From positions 16,208 to 28,540 of the forward strand of contig JAMCZG010000031.1 of assembly GCA_023485715.1 (NCBI GenBank): a stretch of DNA of 12,333 nt, given 5' to 3'. The DNA comes from Patescibacteria group bacterium (lineage in GTDB: Bacteria > Patescibacteriota > Microgenomatia > Levybacterales > UBA12049). Positions 1-5,372 of the stretch are shown here, piece after piece. The position numbers were made by a program, and so were the translations under genes. Positions within the stretch are counted from its first letter, which is position 1. Each line of letters starts with the position of its first letter. Under the pieces are notes generated by a model. The model had not been told where the DNA came from, did no database searches, and worked only from the letters and a program-made list of their open reading frames with translations.

Positions 1-94
1 ACCACATACTGGACATTTTCCAAAACAGGAGGGAAATGACTATAAGCCAAATGAGCCCGAGGATAAGGCCTATAACCACTAAATTGAATACCAT
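1..94 (-). CDS. Probable 5' fragment of a membrane protein gene, running off the window edge
   Basis: Not recognised. The minus-strand reading from the ATG at 94-92 stays open to the window edge and gives 31 residues. Residues 2-24 form an uninterrupted hydrophobic stretch without charge (MVFNLVVIGLILGLIW and on), followed by FWKMSSMW. This reads as an N-terminal membrane anchor or signal anchor. A promoter lies just upstream (-35 at 128-133, -10 at 105-110), and its expected start site near 98 leaves only 3-4 nt before the ATG, so the mRNA would be nearly leaderless. An in-frame ATG at 106 overlaps the -10 box and is less likely. No Shine-Dalgarno sequence is visible. The competing plus-strand reading of the same codons (2-82) is hydrophilic and cannot be excluded. 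The rest of the gene lies outside the window, so no function is offered. Confidence 0.42.
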   Translation of the reverse strand, partial: MVFNLVVIGLILGLIWLIVISLLFWKMSSMW

Positions 95-104
95 ATATAT
101 ACAC

Positions 105-133
105 ATATTAGCCACTTGACAGCTTCGTGTCAA
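105..133 (-). promoter_or_regulatory. Sigma70-like promoter facing left
   Basis: On the minus strand a perfect TTGACA -35 box (128-133) is followed by exactly 17 nt and a TAATAT -10 box (105-110). The predicted start is near 98, a few bases before the ATG at 94. The promoter overlaps the right-facing promoter at 116-144, so both probably cannot be occupied at once. Both boxes and the spacing are read directly; activity is inferred. Confidence 0.55.
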
Positions 134-144
134 TAGTGTAATCT
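116..144 (+). promoter_or_regulatory. Sigma70-like promoter facing right, for the two small genes
   Basis: A perfect TTGACA -35 box (116-121), a 17-nt spacer and a TAATCT -10 box (139-144) predict a start near 151, about 38 nt before the ATG at 189. The -35 box is the left arm of the palindrome TTGACAGCTTCGTGTCAA (116-133). The right arm of that palindrome is the -35 box of the left-facing promoter. The arms are 6 bp and perfect, with a 6-bp centre. This is either shared promoter architecture or a repressor site covering both promoters. Confidence 0.55.
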
Positions 145-153
145 TTTTTCGTG

Positions 154-188
154 AAGCTAAATAAGGCTAAAAACTGTAGCTTTTTATT
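154..188 (+). promoter_or_regulatory. Leader hairpin with U-tract, possible weak attenuator
   Basis: AAGCTA (154-159) and AGGCTA (164-169) can each pair with TAGCTT (177-182), so two alternative stems compete for one arm. The shorter one has a 7-nt loop and one G-U pair. The common arm runs into TTTTTATT directly before the start codon at 189. The layout resembles a weak intrinsic terminator or a stem that hides the start region. The stems have few G-C pairs, so function is uncertain. Confidence 0.25.
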
Positions 189-488
189 ATGAGCAAACAT
201 AAAAAAACAAAGCAACAAAAAATAATCTCCGAGCTTCGCCGAAAATTAAACACCCAAAAAAGAATTTCTTATTCAGAAATTTCCGAGGTTGAACCTAAAG
301 AAGAAAAATCAAAAATTTACCAGGTAACCATAAATAAACCGATTACACCCGATAATTCAAAAGATGGTATTTTTATCCAACAAAATCCATACCTTCGCCA
401 CGATCTTTTGAAAACCGCGTATCTTACCGGATCTATTCTTGCTGCCGAAATTATACTTTTTTTTGTGATAAACGCTTTAATTAAATAG
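189..488 (+). CDS. Small tail-anchored membrane protein of unknown function
   Basis: A 99-residue protein with three visible parts. Residues 1-26 are strongly basic (MSKHKKTKQQKIISELRRK) and probably helical. Residues 27-70 are a polar linker with an acidic patch (EVEPKEEK). Residues 74-97 form one hydrophobic segment (about TAYLTGSILAAEIILFFVIN) ending two residues before the stop. The layout predicts a single-pass protein with its N-terminus in the cytoplasm and its anchor at the C-terminus. The basic head could bind nucleic acid or lipid, but that is only inference. No Shine-Dalgarno sequence is seen; the ATG at 189 is taken because it is the first in frame after the promoter at 116-144. 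The DUF5679-type gene starts 25 nt downstream, and no promoter or terminator was noticed between them, so the two are probably cotranscribed. The family is not one I can name. Confidence 0.72.
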   Translation: MSKHKKTKQQKIISELRRKLNTQKRISYSEISEVEPKEEKSKIYQVTINKPITPDNSKDGIFIQQNPYLRHDLLKTAYLTGSILAAEIILFFVINALIK

Positions 489-495
489 ACTTGAG

Positions 496-504
496 AGGGG
501 GTGA
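496..504 (+). promoter_or_regulatory. Strong Shine-Dalgarno sequence of the zinc-ribbon gene
   Basis: AGGGGGTGA matches the anti-Shine-Dalgarno complement AGGAGGTGA at 8 of 9 positions and ends 9 nt before the ATG at 514. It selects that ATG over the in-frame ATG at 523. It is the only strong site of this kind I found before a gene here. The other starts rely on coupling, very short leaders or leaderless mRNA. Confidence 0.6.
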
Positions 505-513
505 AATTTATTT

Positions 514-657
514 ATGGCAAGCATGTATTGTGTTAAATGCAGGGCAAAAAGAGAAGATCCAAATGCCGAAAAAGTTACCATGAAAAATGGCAAACCGGCG
601 TTAAAAGGAAAGTGCCCAGTATGTGGTACAGGAATGTACAAAATTGGTGCAGCCTAA
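514..657 (+). CDS. DUF5679-type small zinc-ribbon protein
   Basis: A 47-residue protein with two cysteine pairs, YCVKC (C6, C9) and CPVCG (C34, C37), separated by 24 residues, which predicts one Zn2+ site in a treble-clef or ribbon fold. Between them lies a charged hairpin, KRE...KVTMKNGKPALKG. The pattern C-V-K-C-R, then V-T-M-K-N-G-K-P-A, then G-x-C-P-V-C-G, is what I know as DUF5679, a family of unknown function seen in Patescibacteria and some other bacteria. Family assignment is by recall. The ATG at 514 is fixed by a strong Shine-Dalgarno sequence, and the protein ends in KIGAA. It follows a small membrane protein gene and is followed at once by two hairpins, so it is the last gene of a two-gene operon. 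Its small basic zinc-ribbon form fits RNA, ribosome or RNA-polymerase binding, but nothing in the sequence proves that. Confidence 0.88.
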   Translation: MASMYCVKCRAKREDPNAEKVTMKNGKPALKGKCPVCGTGMYKIGAA

Positions 658-672
658 TCGAAAATAAATCTT

Positions 673-690
673 GGACCCAAAAATGGGTCC
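673..690 (+). terminator. Short hairpin after the zinc-ribbon gene
   Basis: GGACCC (673-678) and GGGTCC (685-690) form a perfect 6-bp stem with a 6-nt A-rich loop, followed by TTT. It lies 15 nt after the stop of the DUF5679-type gene. The U-tract is short, so it may work together with the larger hairpin immediately downstream. Confidence 0.6.
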
Positions 691-693
691 TTT

Positions 694-747
694 AAGAAAA
701 CCCCTGTTTACAGGTAAAAATATTTGCCTTTTATAGGGGTTTTTCTT
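694..747. terminator. Bidirectional terminator between convergent operons
   Basis: AAGAAAACCCCT (694-705) pairs with AGGGGTTTTTCTT (735-747) with one extra T. Inside, AGGTAAA (712-718) pairs with TTTGCCT (723-729) around a 4-nt loop. The outer stem has A-rich left and T-rich right flanks, so it is usable from both strands. It lies between the end of the rightward small-gene operon and the end of the leftward oxidoreductase gene (stop at 762-764), which is where a shared terminator is expected. Confidence 0.72.
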
Positions 748-761
748 GTTGTTTTAATGAA

Positions 762-1652
762 TTATTTAAATTCGTCCAAAAGAGGATTTATATCTATATT
801 TTCAAGCGACTGCTTAACTAATGGCGCTTGAACTATTTGGGGGATTCCATCTTCCCACGTTGGTCTTTCTTCCTTATAAAATATTCCGATCGGGATTCTT
901 TCTTTTTCGCCTTCTTTGAGCGACTTACGGAGGGGCCATTCCTCTATTCTAGAAAATGCCTTTTCTTTACTGTTAAAATCGAATTTTTCGTCTTCCAGTC
1001 TATAAATTCTTTCATTAAACCAGGCATAGGTATTCTTTTTATTAAAGGTAACACAGGGTTGCATGATGTCGACAATCGAAAATCCCTTGTGTTTTACAGC
1101 ATTTATGATCAATTCCGTTAAATTTTTAACATCCCCTGCATAGCCCCTTGCTACAAAAGTTGCCCCGGCTGACAAAGCGACCGATAAAGAATTAAGTGGT
1201 GTTTCTATTGTCGGGACAGGAGTTGCTTTATTTTTCTCTCCCATATCTGTGGTCGGTGAATATTGGCCTGTGGTCAAGCTGTACAGCTGATTATCGTGAA
1301 CTAAAAGTGTAATATTCGTGTTCCTACGCGCCGCGTGAACTATATGACTCATCCCTTCTCCATATTGATCTCCGTCTCCCCCGATCGCAATTATATTCAG
1401 TGAATGATTTGCGAGTTTTAACCCTTGGGCCACCGGAACCGGTCTTCCGTGAAGCCCGTTAAATCCGTAAGTTTTTACCCAATACGGAACTTTACTTGAA
1501 CAACCGATACCCGACACTAAAACAACTTCCCATGGGTTTAAACCGGTCTGAACTATCGCATTTTTTAACGCCATCCAAATTCCAAAATCTCCACACCCCG
1601 GGCACCAGTTGGGCTTGTCGTATGTTATTTCCAAATCTTGTAATTGTGTCAT
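762..1652 (-). CDS. korB: 2-oxoacid:ferredoxin oxidoreductase, beta subunit (thiamine-diphosphate and Fe-S subunit)
   Basis: Catalytic subunit that decarboxylates a 2-oxoacid with CoA and passes electrons to ferredoxin; cytoplasmic. The 296 residues match the usual length of KorB/ForB-type subunits. Visible motifs: CPGCGDFG with C17 and C20, GIGCSSK with C51, and QPCVTFN with C200, the four ligands of the proximal [4Fe-4S] cluster; HGRPVPVAQGLKLAN (about 68-82); the thiamine-diphosphate and Mg2+ site GGDGDQYGEG (91-100) followed by HAARRN; and NQLYSLTTGQYSPTT (121-135). The ATG overlaps the stop of the alpha subunit (ATGA, 1649-1652), so translation is coupled and a 1:1 complex is expected. 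A ferredoxin gene lies two genes upstream, the likely electron acceptor. The substrate (pyruvate, 2-oxoglutarate or a branched-chain oxoacid) cannot be decided from sequence; the symbol reflects subunit type only. Confidence 0.92.
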   Translation of the reverse strand: MTQLQDLEITYDKPNWCPGCGDFGIWMALKNAIVQTGLNPWEVVLVSGIGCSSKVPYWVKTYGFNGLHGRPVPVAQGLKLANHSLNIIAIGGDGDQYGEGMSHIVHAARRNTNITLLVHDNQLYSLTTGQYSPTTDMGEKNKATPVPTIETPLNSLSVALSAGATFVARGYAGDVKNLTELIINAVKHKGFSIVDIMQPCVTFNKKNTYAWFNERIYRLEDEKFDFNSKEKAFSRIEEWPLRKSLKEGEKERIPIGIFYKEERPTWEDGIPQIVQAPLVKQSLENIDINPLLDEFK

Positions 1653-3382
1653 ATTAATTGTTTTACCTTATCGACAATCTCTTCTGGATAAAAAGGCCTG
1701 CCGTCGTATTTTCGAAAATGATCCGATGGAACAAGGCTTGTTTTTTCACAAATTAAACTTTCGAATTGTCCGGTCTTATTGTTTTCGATAACTAAAGTTT
1801 TTTTTGAGTTTTTCATTATTTCCGAAACTGTTTCAGATGGAAACGGGCTCATATATATAACATGCAAATAATTTATGTTTATTCCTTGTTTTTTAAGATC
1901 CGAAATAGCCTGCATAATTGTCATTTTGGTCGAACCAAAAGAAATTATTGTCAACGGCGCTTCTTTATCGCCAAAAAGTTGGGGCTTGGGAATTTCGGAC
2001 ATCGCACTTTCTAATTTTTTAAACCTTTTATCCATCATCCTTACCCTATTTTCAGCATCTTCATTGTAATGTCCTCTTTCGTCGTGCTCGTCGGTTCCCG
2101 AAAGTGCGATTCCGCCTTTTTGACCCGGTAAACTCCGGGGCGAAACTCCATCGTCTGTAAAAGAATATCTTTTATAATCCGTTTGAGTCGATATCTCCTC
2201 ATCTTTAAGCGTTTTTCCTCGTTCTATTTGATATTTGATATTTGATATTTGATATTTGTCTATTGTCCCGTGTCCTTCCATTAAATATTTATCCACTAAA
2301 ACGATTACGGGAAGTTGATATTTCTCAGCTAAATTAAATGCTCTTACTGTGCATTCAAAAGCTTCTAAAATATCTCCCGGGGCCATGACGATTCGCGGAA
2401 AATCTCCGTGGGCCGCGTGTAGAACAAATTGTAAATCACCTTGTTCTGTCCAGGTAGGAAATCCTGTTGCCGGTCCGGGTCGCATGCCTTCGATAAATAC
2501 AATCGGTGTTTCAGTTTGACTCGCTAAACCAAGTGACTCAACCATAAGCGCAAACCCTCCGCCACTTGTGGCAACCATGCTTCTTGCGCCCCCATAGGAA
2601 GCGCCGATTGCCATATTTATTCCCGATATCTCATCTTCTGGTTCTTTTATTACGATATTGTATTTAAGCGCATTTGAGACAAGAGTTGATTGAATATTAT
2701 TAATCGGAGTCATAGGATATATTGCGGCAAACTTAATACCTGCTTTTATCGCACCCAAGCCTACTGATTCTGCCCCACTTAAGAGAATAGATTTTTGAGG
2801 TTTTTTTTCTAGTGAGATCGAAAATTTTCCCGAAAAATTCTTTTTCACAAAATCGAATCCTGCCTTGGATGTGTTTACGTTTTCCGAGATTATCTTTTCG
2901 CCTTTTTTCCCGAATGCATCCTGCAAAATACCGTTTAAAATTTCGAAGTCTGAATGAAAAAGCGCGAGGGAAGCTCCGACTCCGACTGTATTAATCATCA
3001 GTCTATCTGCGTTTAATTGTTTAATTAAATCAAGAAAAGGGATCGGAACTAAAATAATTTCTTTTGAGAATTCATTGGGGTCGACTTTTGTAATCTCCGG
3101 ATCGTAAACAACCGCGGCTTTTTCTGATAATTCGTCCTTGTGTTTATCGATGGTTTCCCGATTTAATGCTACTAAAATTTCTACTTTTCTTTTTTGAGAA
3201 AAAATTGTCTCTTCCGACGCTCTTACATAATACGCGTTGTGTCCTCCTCGGATAAGAGAGGGGTATTCCACATAATCATAAACAGAGAGGCCGAGGCGCG
3301 TAAAAACTTTTGACATCATAACTCCTGTAGTCATAATGCCGTATCCCGCTTCTCCTCCGATTAACCATTGGATGTCAATCAT
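1649..3382 (-). CDS. korA: 2-oxoacid:ferredoxin oxidoreductase, fused gamma-alpha subunit
   Basis: Partner of the beta subunit; binds CoA and helps form the active site. Residues 1-190 are the gamma domain (IGGEAGYGIMTTG at 8-20, YPSLIRGGHNAYYVR at 40-54). Residues about 198-577 are the alpha domain: GAESVGLGAIKAG, YPMTP (222-226), EPEDEISGINMAIGASYGG (247-265) with ATSGGGFALM, GPATGFPT, and a C-terminal transketolase-like domain from about 475. The gamma-alpha fusion at 577 residues is normal for KorA-type proteins. A promoter at 3389-3417 places the predicted transcript start on or beside the ATG, and the N-terminus fits the family, so the start is well supported although there is no Shine-Dalgarno sequence. 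Residues 376-386 (KYQISNIKYQI) are encoded by a 7-bp tandem repeat in a linker before the conserved YKRYSFTDDGVSPR segment. Substrate is undetermined. Confidence 0.92.
   Translation of the reverse strand: MIDIQWLIGGEAGYGIMTTGVMMSKVFTRLGLSVYDYVEYPSLIRGGHNAYYVRASEETIFSQKRKVEILVALNRETIDKHKDELSEKAAVVYDPEITKVDPNEFSKEIILVPIPFLDLIKQLNADRLMINTVGVGASLALFHSDFEILNGILQDAFGKKGEKIISENVNTSKAGFDFVKKNFSGKFSISLEKKPQKSILLSGAESVGLGAIKAGIKFAAIYPMTPINNIQSTLVSNALKYNIVIKEPEDEISGINMAIGASYGGARSMVATSGGGFALMVESLGLASQTETPIVFIEGMRPGPATGFPTWTEQGDLQFVLHAAHGDFPRIVMAPGDILEAFECTVRAFNLAEKYQLPVIVLVDKYLMEGHGTIDKYQISNIKYQIERGKTLKDEEISTQTDYKRYSFTDDGVSPRSLPGQKGGIALSGTDEHDERGHYNEDAENRVRMMDKRFKKLESAMSEIPKPQLFGDKEAPLTIISFGSTKMTIMQAISDLKKQGININYLHVIYMSPFPSETVSEIMKNSKKTLVIENNKTGQFESLICEKTSLVPSDHFRKYDGRPFYPEEIVDKVKQLI
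2225..2258. repeat. Heptamer tandem repeat (TATTTGA x 4.9) inside korA
   Basis: TATTTGA is repeated four times exactly, then six of seven bases of a fifth copy. On the coding strand it reads as AAATATC units and encodes KYQISNIKYQI in a linker of the alpha subunit. Because 7 is not a multiple of 3, only changes of three units keep the frame. Loss of one unit leads straight into TAG, and gain of one unit leads to TAA within about eight codons. Confidence 0.93.
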
Positions 3383-3388
3383 ATAGAA

Positions 3389-3417
3389 ATACTACCAATA
3401 AACAGAGAATGAATCAA
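3389..3417 (-). promoter_or_regulatory. Promoter of korA, predicted leaderless
   Basis: On the minus strand TTGATT (3412-3417), a 17-nt spacer and TAGTAT (3389-3394) stand 6 nt before the ATG at 3382. A start site 7 nt after the -10 box falls on the A of that ATG. It lies in the 46-bp gap after the ferredoxin gene, so korAB may be expressed both from this promoter and by read-through. Confidence 0.5.
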
Positions 3418-3428
3418 GGTTTGCTAAA

Positions 3429-3674
3429 TTATGGATTTTGAGGTGCTTCCTCTGTAACAATAATGGCGGCCACTGGACAAGATTTTTCTGCATTTATTAT
3501 ATTTTCTTCCGTGTCGTCGATTTGAGAAAAGTCTGTTAAATCAGACGATTTTGTCCCGTCTTTTCTTAGGATAACTGATTTTCCTTCATTGTCGAGTTCA
3601 AAAGTTTTCGGCGCTACGCCCGTACAAGTCCCGCAACCGATACAAAGATCTCGGTCAACTTTTACTTTTTTCAT
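3429..3674 (-). CDS. One-cluster [4Fe-4S] ferredoxin
   Basis: A small cytoplasmic electron carrier of 81 residues. Cluster ligands are CIGCGTC (C11, C14, C17) and C66 in the SCPVAAI motif. The 48-residue spacing between C17 and C66 and the single set of four cysteines match the one-cluster 4Fe-4S ferredoxins of the Fer4_13/Fer4_15 type, not the 2x[4Fe-4S] clostridial type. The segment between is acidic (DLTDFSQIDDTEEN), usual for ferredoxins. It is probably the electron acceptor of the 2-oxoacid oxidoreductase encoded just downstream, and a client of the IscS/IscU pair upstream. It has its own promoter at 3692-3720, giving a leader of about 10 nt without a Shine-Dalgarno sequence. It is not the adrenodoxin-like [2Fe-2S] ferredoxin of classical isc operons, though it might supply electrons for cluster assembly here. 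Confidence 0.9.
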   Translation of the reverse strand: MKKVKVDRDLCIGCGTCTGVAPKTFELDNEGKSVILRKDGTKSSDLTDFSQIDDTEENIINAEKSCPVAAIIVTEEAPQNP

Positions 3675-3691
3675 AATTTATTAATACAGAA

Positions 3692-3720
3692 AGCATACAT
3701 TCTGCAACAAATTTTGTCAA
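3692..3720 (-). promoter_or_regulatory. Promoter of the ferredoxin gene
   Basis: On the minus strand a perfect TTGACA (3715-3720), a 17-nt spacer and TATGCT (3692-3697) predict a start near 3685, about 10 nt before the ATG at 3674. The 11-bp dyad ACAAATTTTGT (3707-3717, plus strand) overlaps the -35 box and could be an operator. The promoter separates the ferredoxin-oxidoreductase genes from the rrf2-iscS-iscU genes. Confidence 0.52.
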
Positions 3721-3734
3721 TAACGTTTTGCAAT

Positions 3735-4121
3735 TTATTTTTTATTGCTTAAATAATTATCAATCGCGTTTTTTAAGGCATCAGCCGCCAGGTTAGAACA
3801 ATGCATTTTAATCGGTGGCAATCCTTCCAGAGCACCGGCGACTTCCTGATTTGTTATTTTTTCTGCTTCCGATAATGTTTTATTTTTCGCAAGTTCTGTA
3901 ATCATCGACGACGTTGCGATCGCCGCAGCACATCCCAAAGTTTCAAATTTTATATCGTTTATTATCTCCTGATTTTCCTTATTTCTTTTAACCTGTATGT
4001 AGATTCTCATTAAATCCCCGCAAACAGGATTTCCGACGGTTCCCACGCCAGACGGATCTTTTATAACTCCCCTGTTTCTCGGTTTTAAAAAATGTTCCAT
4101 TACAAGTTTTGAATACGCCAT
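3735..4121 (-). CDS. iscU: IscU-type iron-sulfur cluster scaffold
   Basis: Scaffold on which [2Fe-2S] and [4Fe-4S] clusters are built from sulfur delivered by IscS and then passed to apo-proteins; cytoplasmic. The 128 residues equal the usual IscU length. The three conserved cysteines are present: C34 in GNPVCGD (with D36), C64 in LGCAAAIA, and C108 in KMHCSNLA. The N-terminal YSKLVMEHFLKPRNRG segment is typical. The IscU hallmark LPPIKMHC is intact, where SufU-type proteins normally carry an insertion before the second cysteine region, so IscU is preferred over SufU. The ATG lies 1 nt after the iscS stop, with a weak AAGGG eight nt upstream, so translation is coupled to iscS. No iscA, hscA or hscB gene is seen nearby. 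Confidence 0.93.
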   Translation of the reverse strand: MAYSKLVMEHFLKPRNRGVIKDPSGVGTVGNPVCGDLMRIYIQVKRNKENQEIINDIKFETLGCAAAIATSSMITELAKNKTLSEAEKITNQEVAGALEGLPPIKMHCSNLAADALKNAIDNYLSNKK

Positions 4122-4122
4122 A

Positions 4123-5361
4123 TTAATTACCCTTATATTTTTTGAAATAATCGGTAAGTACGCTCCCAGATAATTTTCTTAATTTTTCGATCGATTGTTT
4201 CAGTTTTTCGATCGTAAATTCGATGTCCTGTTTTGTCGTGTCCCGCCCTAAAGTGATCCTTAAAGAACTGTGCGCTTCTTCCGGTCTTAGTCCAATCGAC
4301 AATAACACGTGGGATGCCTGCAGAGAAGATGACGAACACGCAGATCCTGTAGAGCAGGCTATGCCAATTTGGTCAAGCATCAACACCAAGCTTTCTCCTT
4401 CGATATTTTTAAACCGAAAATTACAATTATTAGGTGAACGGTTTTCTTTCGACCCATTTAAGTTACTATCCAGAATCTCTTCTAGCACTTTATCTATAAA
4501 GAAATTCCTTAATGTTTTGAGACGGACAAAATCCTTATTTTTATTTTTAATGACGAATTCGATCGCTTTTGCAAAGCCGACAATTCCCGCTACATTATGT
4601 GTCCCCGGCCGAAAACCATTTTCCTGTTCCCCTCCATCAAAAAGCTTTTTTAAAGGTACATTTTTTTTCAAGTACAAGGCGCCGATGCCTTTTGGCCCGT
4701 ATATTTTATGGGAGGAAAAAGAAAGAAAATCAATACCCAGATCGGTAACATCGCAAGAAAAATAATTAACCGCCTGTGTAGCATCTGTGTGAAAAAGAGG
4801 ATAAATATTATCTTTTCTCATGGTTTTTATTAAATTTCCAATTTTTTTGATCGGCTGAACTGTTCCGATTTCGCTGTTCACATAGACTACCGATACCAGA
4901 ACCGTATTTGGTTTTTTGATTTTTGATTTTAATTCGTTAAAATCGATAAACCCGTCTTTTGAGATATTAATATATGACACTTCCGCCAAATCCTCTTTTT
5001 CGATTGTTTTAAATGCATTCAAAACAGAATGGTGCTCAAATTTTGTGGTAACTATATGAGGCTTAGGAGCATTTTTACCGAATTTTTTATAATATGCATC
5101 TACAGTCCCCTTTATAACAATATTATTGGATTCTGTTGCCCCGCTTGTAAAAAATATTTCTTCAGCTTTTGAATTCAAAAAATTTGCTAAATCTTTTCTC
5201 GCAGCTTCAACAGCTAAAGATGCCTCCATGCCAAAAGAATGGATCGACATCGAATTACCATATTTAAATGTTAGGTACGGAAGCATTGTTTGCAAAATAG
5301 CCTTATCTAATGGAGTCGTTGCAGCATAATCAAGATAAATCTTCTTTTTTTTATTTATCAT
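4123..5361 (-). CDS. iscS: Cysteine desulfurase, IscS/NifS family
   Basis: Pyridoxal-phosphate enzyme that takes sulfur from L-cysteine, leaving alanine, and hands the persulfide to IscU. At 412 residues it is slightly longer than typical IscS/NifS. Visible features: YLDYAATTPLD (9-19), SGATESNN (73-80) for phosphate binding, FEHHSVL with H110, HTDATQA with D193 and Q196 facing the cofactor, SSHKIYGPKG with the Schiff-base K219, RPGTHNVAGIVG (251-262), and the mobile loop GSACSS with catalytic C342. The loop is long (SSSSLQASHVLLSIGL), as in IscS/NifS group I enzymes, not SufS, and REE-type AHSSLRITLGR follows. The gene starts 11 nt after the rrf2 stop without a Shine-Dalgarno sequence and is probably coupled to it. 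Together with rrf2 and iscU it forms a minimal Isc operon. Confidence 0.95.
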   Translation of the reverse strand: MINKKKKIYLDYAATTPLDKAILQTMLPYLTFKYGNSMSIHSFGMEASLAVEAARKDLANFLNSKAEEIFFTSGATESNNIVIKGTVDAYYKKFGKNAPKPHIVTTKFEHHSVLNAFKTIEKEDLAEVSYINISKDGFIDFNELKSKIKKPNTVLVSVVYVNSEIGTVQPIKKIGNLIKTMRKDNIYPLFHTDATQAVNYFSCDVTDLGIDFLSFSSHKIYGPKGIGALYLKKNVPLKKLFDGGEQENGFRPGTHNVAGIVGFAKAIEFVIKNKNKDFVRLKTLRNFFIDKVLEEILDSNLNGSKENRSPNNCNFRFKNIEGESLVLMLDQIGIACSTGSACSSSSLQASHVLLSIGLRPEEAHSSLRITLGRDTTKQDIEFTIEKLKQSIEKLRKLSGSVLTDYFKKYKGN

Positions 5362-5372
5362 AAATAGAAAAA

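Noticed and set aside
2..82. Plus-strand open frame entering from the left edge, ending in KAYNH and a TAA
   Set aside because: It uses the same codon register as the hydrophobic minus-strand frame. The minus-strand reading has a good promoter at the right place and a clear membrane segment, while no plus-strand terminator follows this frame. It remains a weaker alternative.
27..120. AGGAGG at 27-32 followed by an ATG at 37 and a 27-codon frame on the plus strand
   Set aside because: The encoded peptide has no recognisable features, lies inside the probable minus-strand gene, and lacks a promoter in view. The purine run is more simply coding sequence.
3703..3732. TGCAA/TTGCA arms flanking the ferredoxin -35 box as a terminator of iscU
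   Set aside because: The stem is only 5 bp with a 20-nt loop and no T-tract, too weak for termination.
4133..4339. A 68-codon minus-strand frame inside the 3' end of iscS
   Set aside because: It is an alternative frame within an intact gene, with no ribosome-binding site or domain.
4223..4765. A 180-codon plus-strand open frame opposite iscS
   Set aside because: It is fully antisense to a gene with every IscS catalytic motif, and its sequence shows no domain; it arises from the codon composition of iscS.
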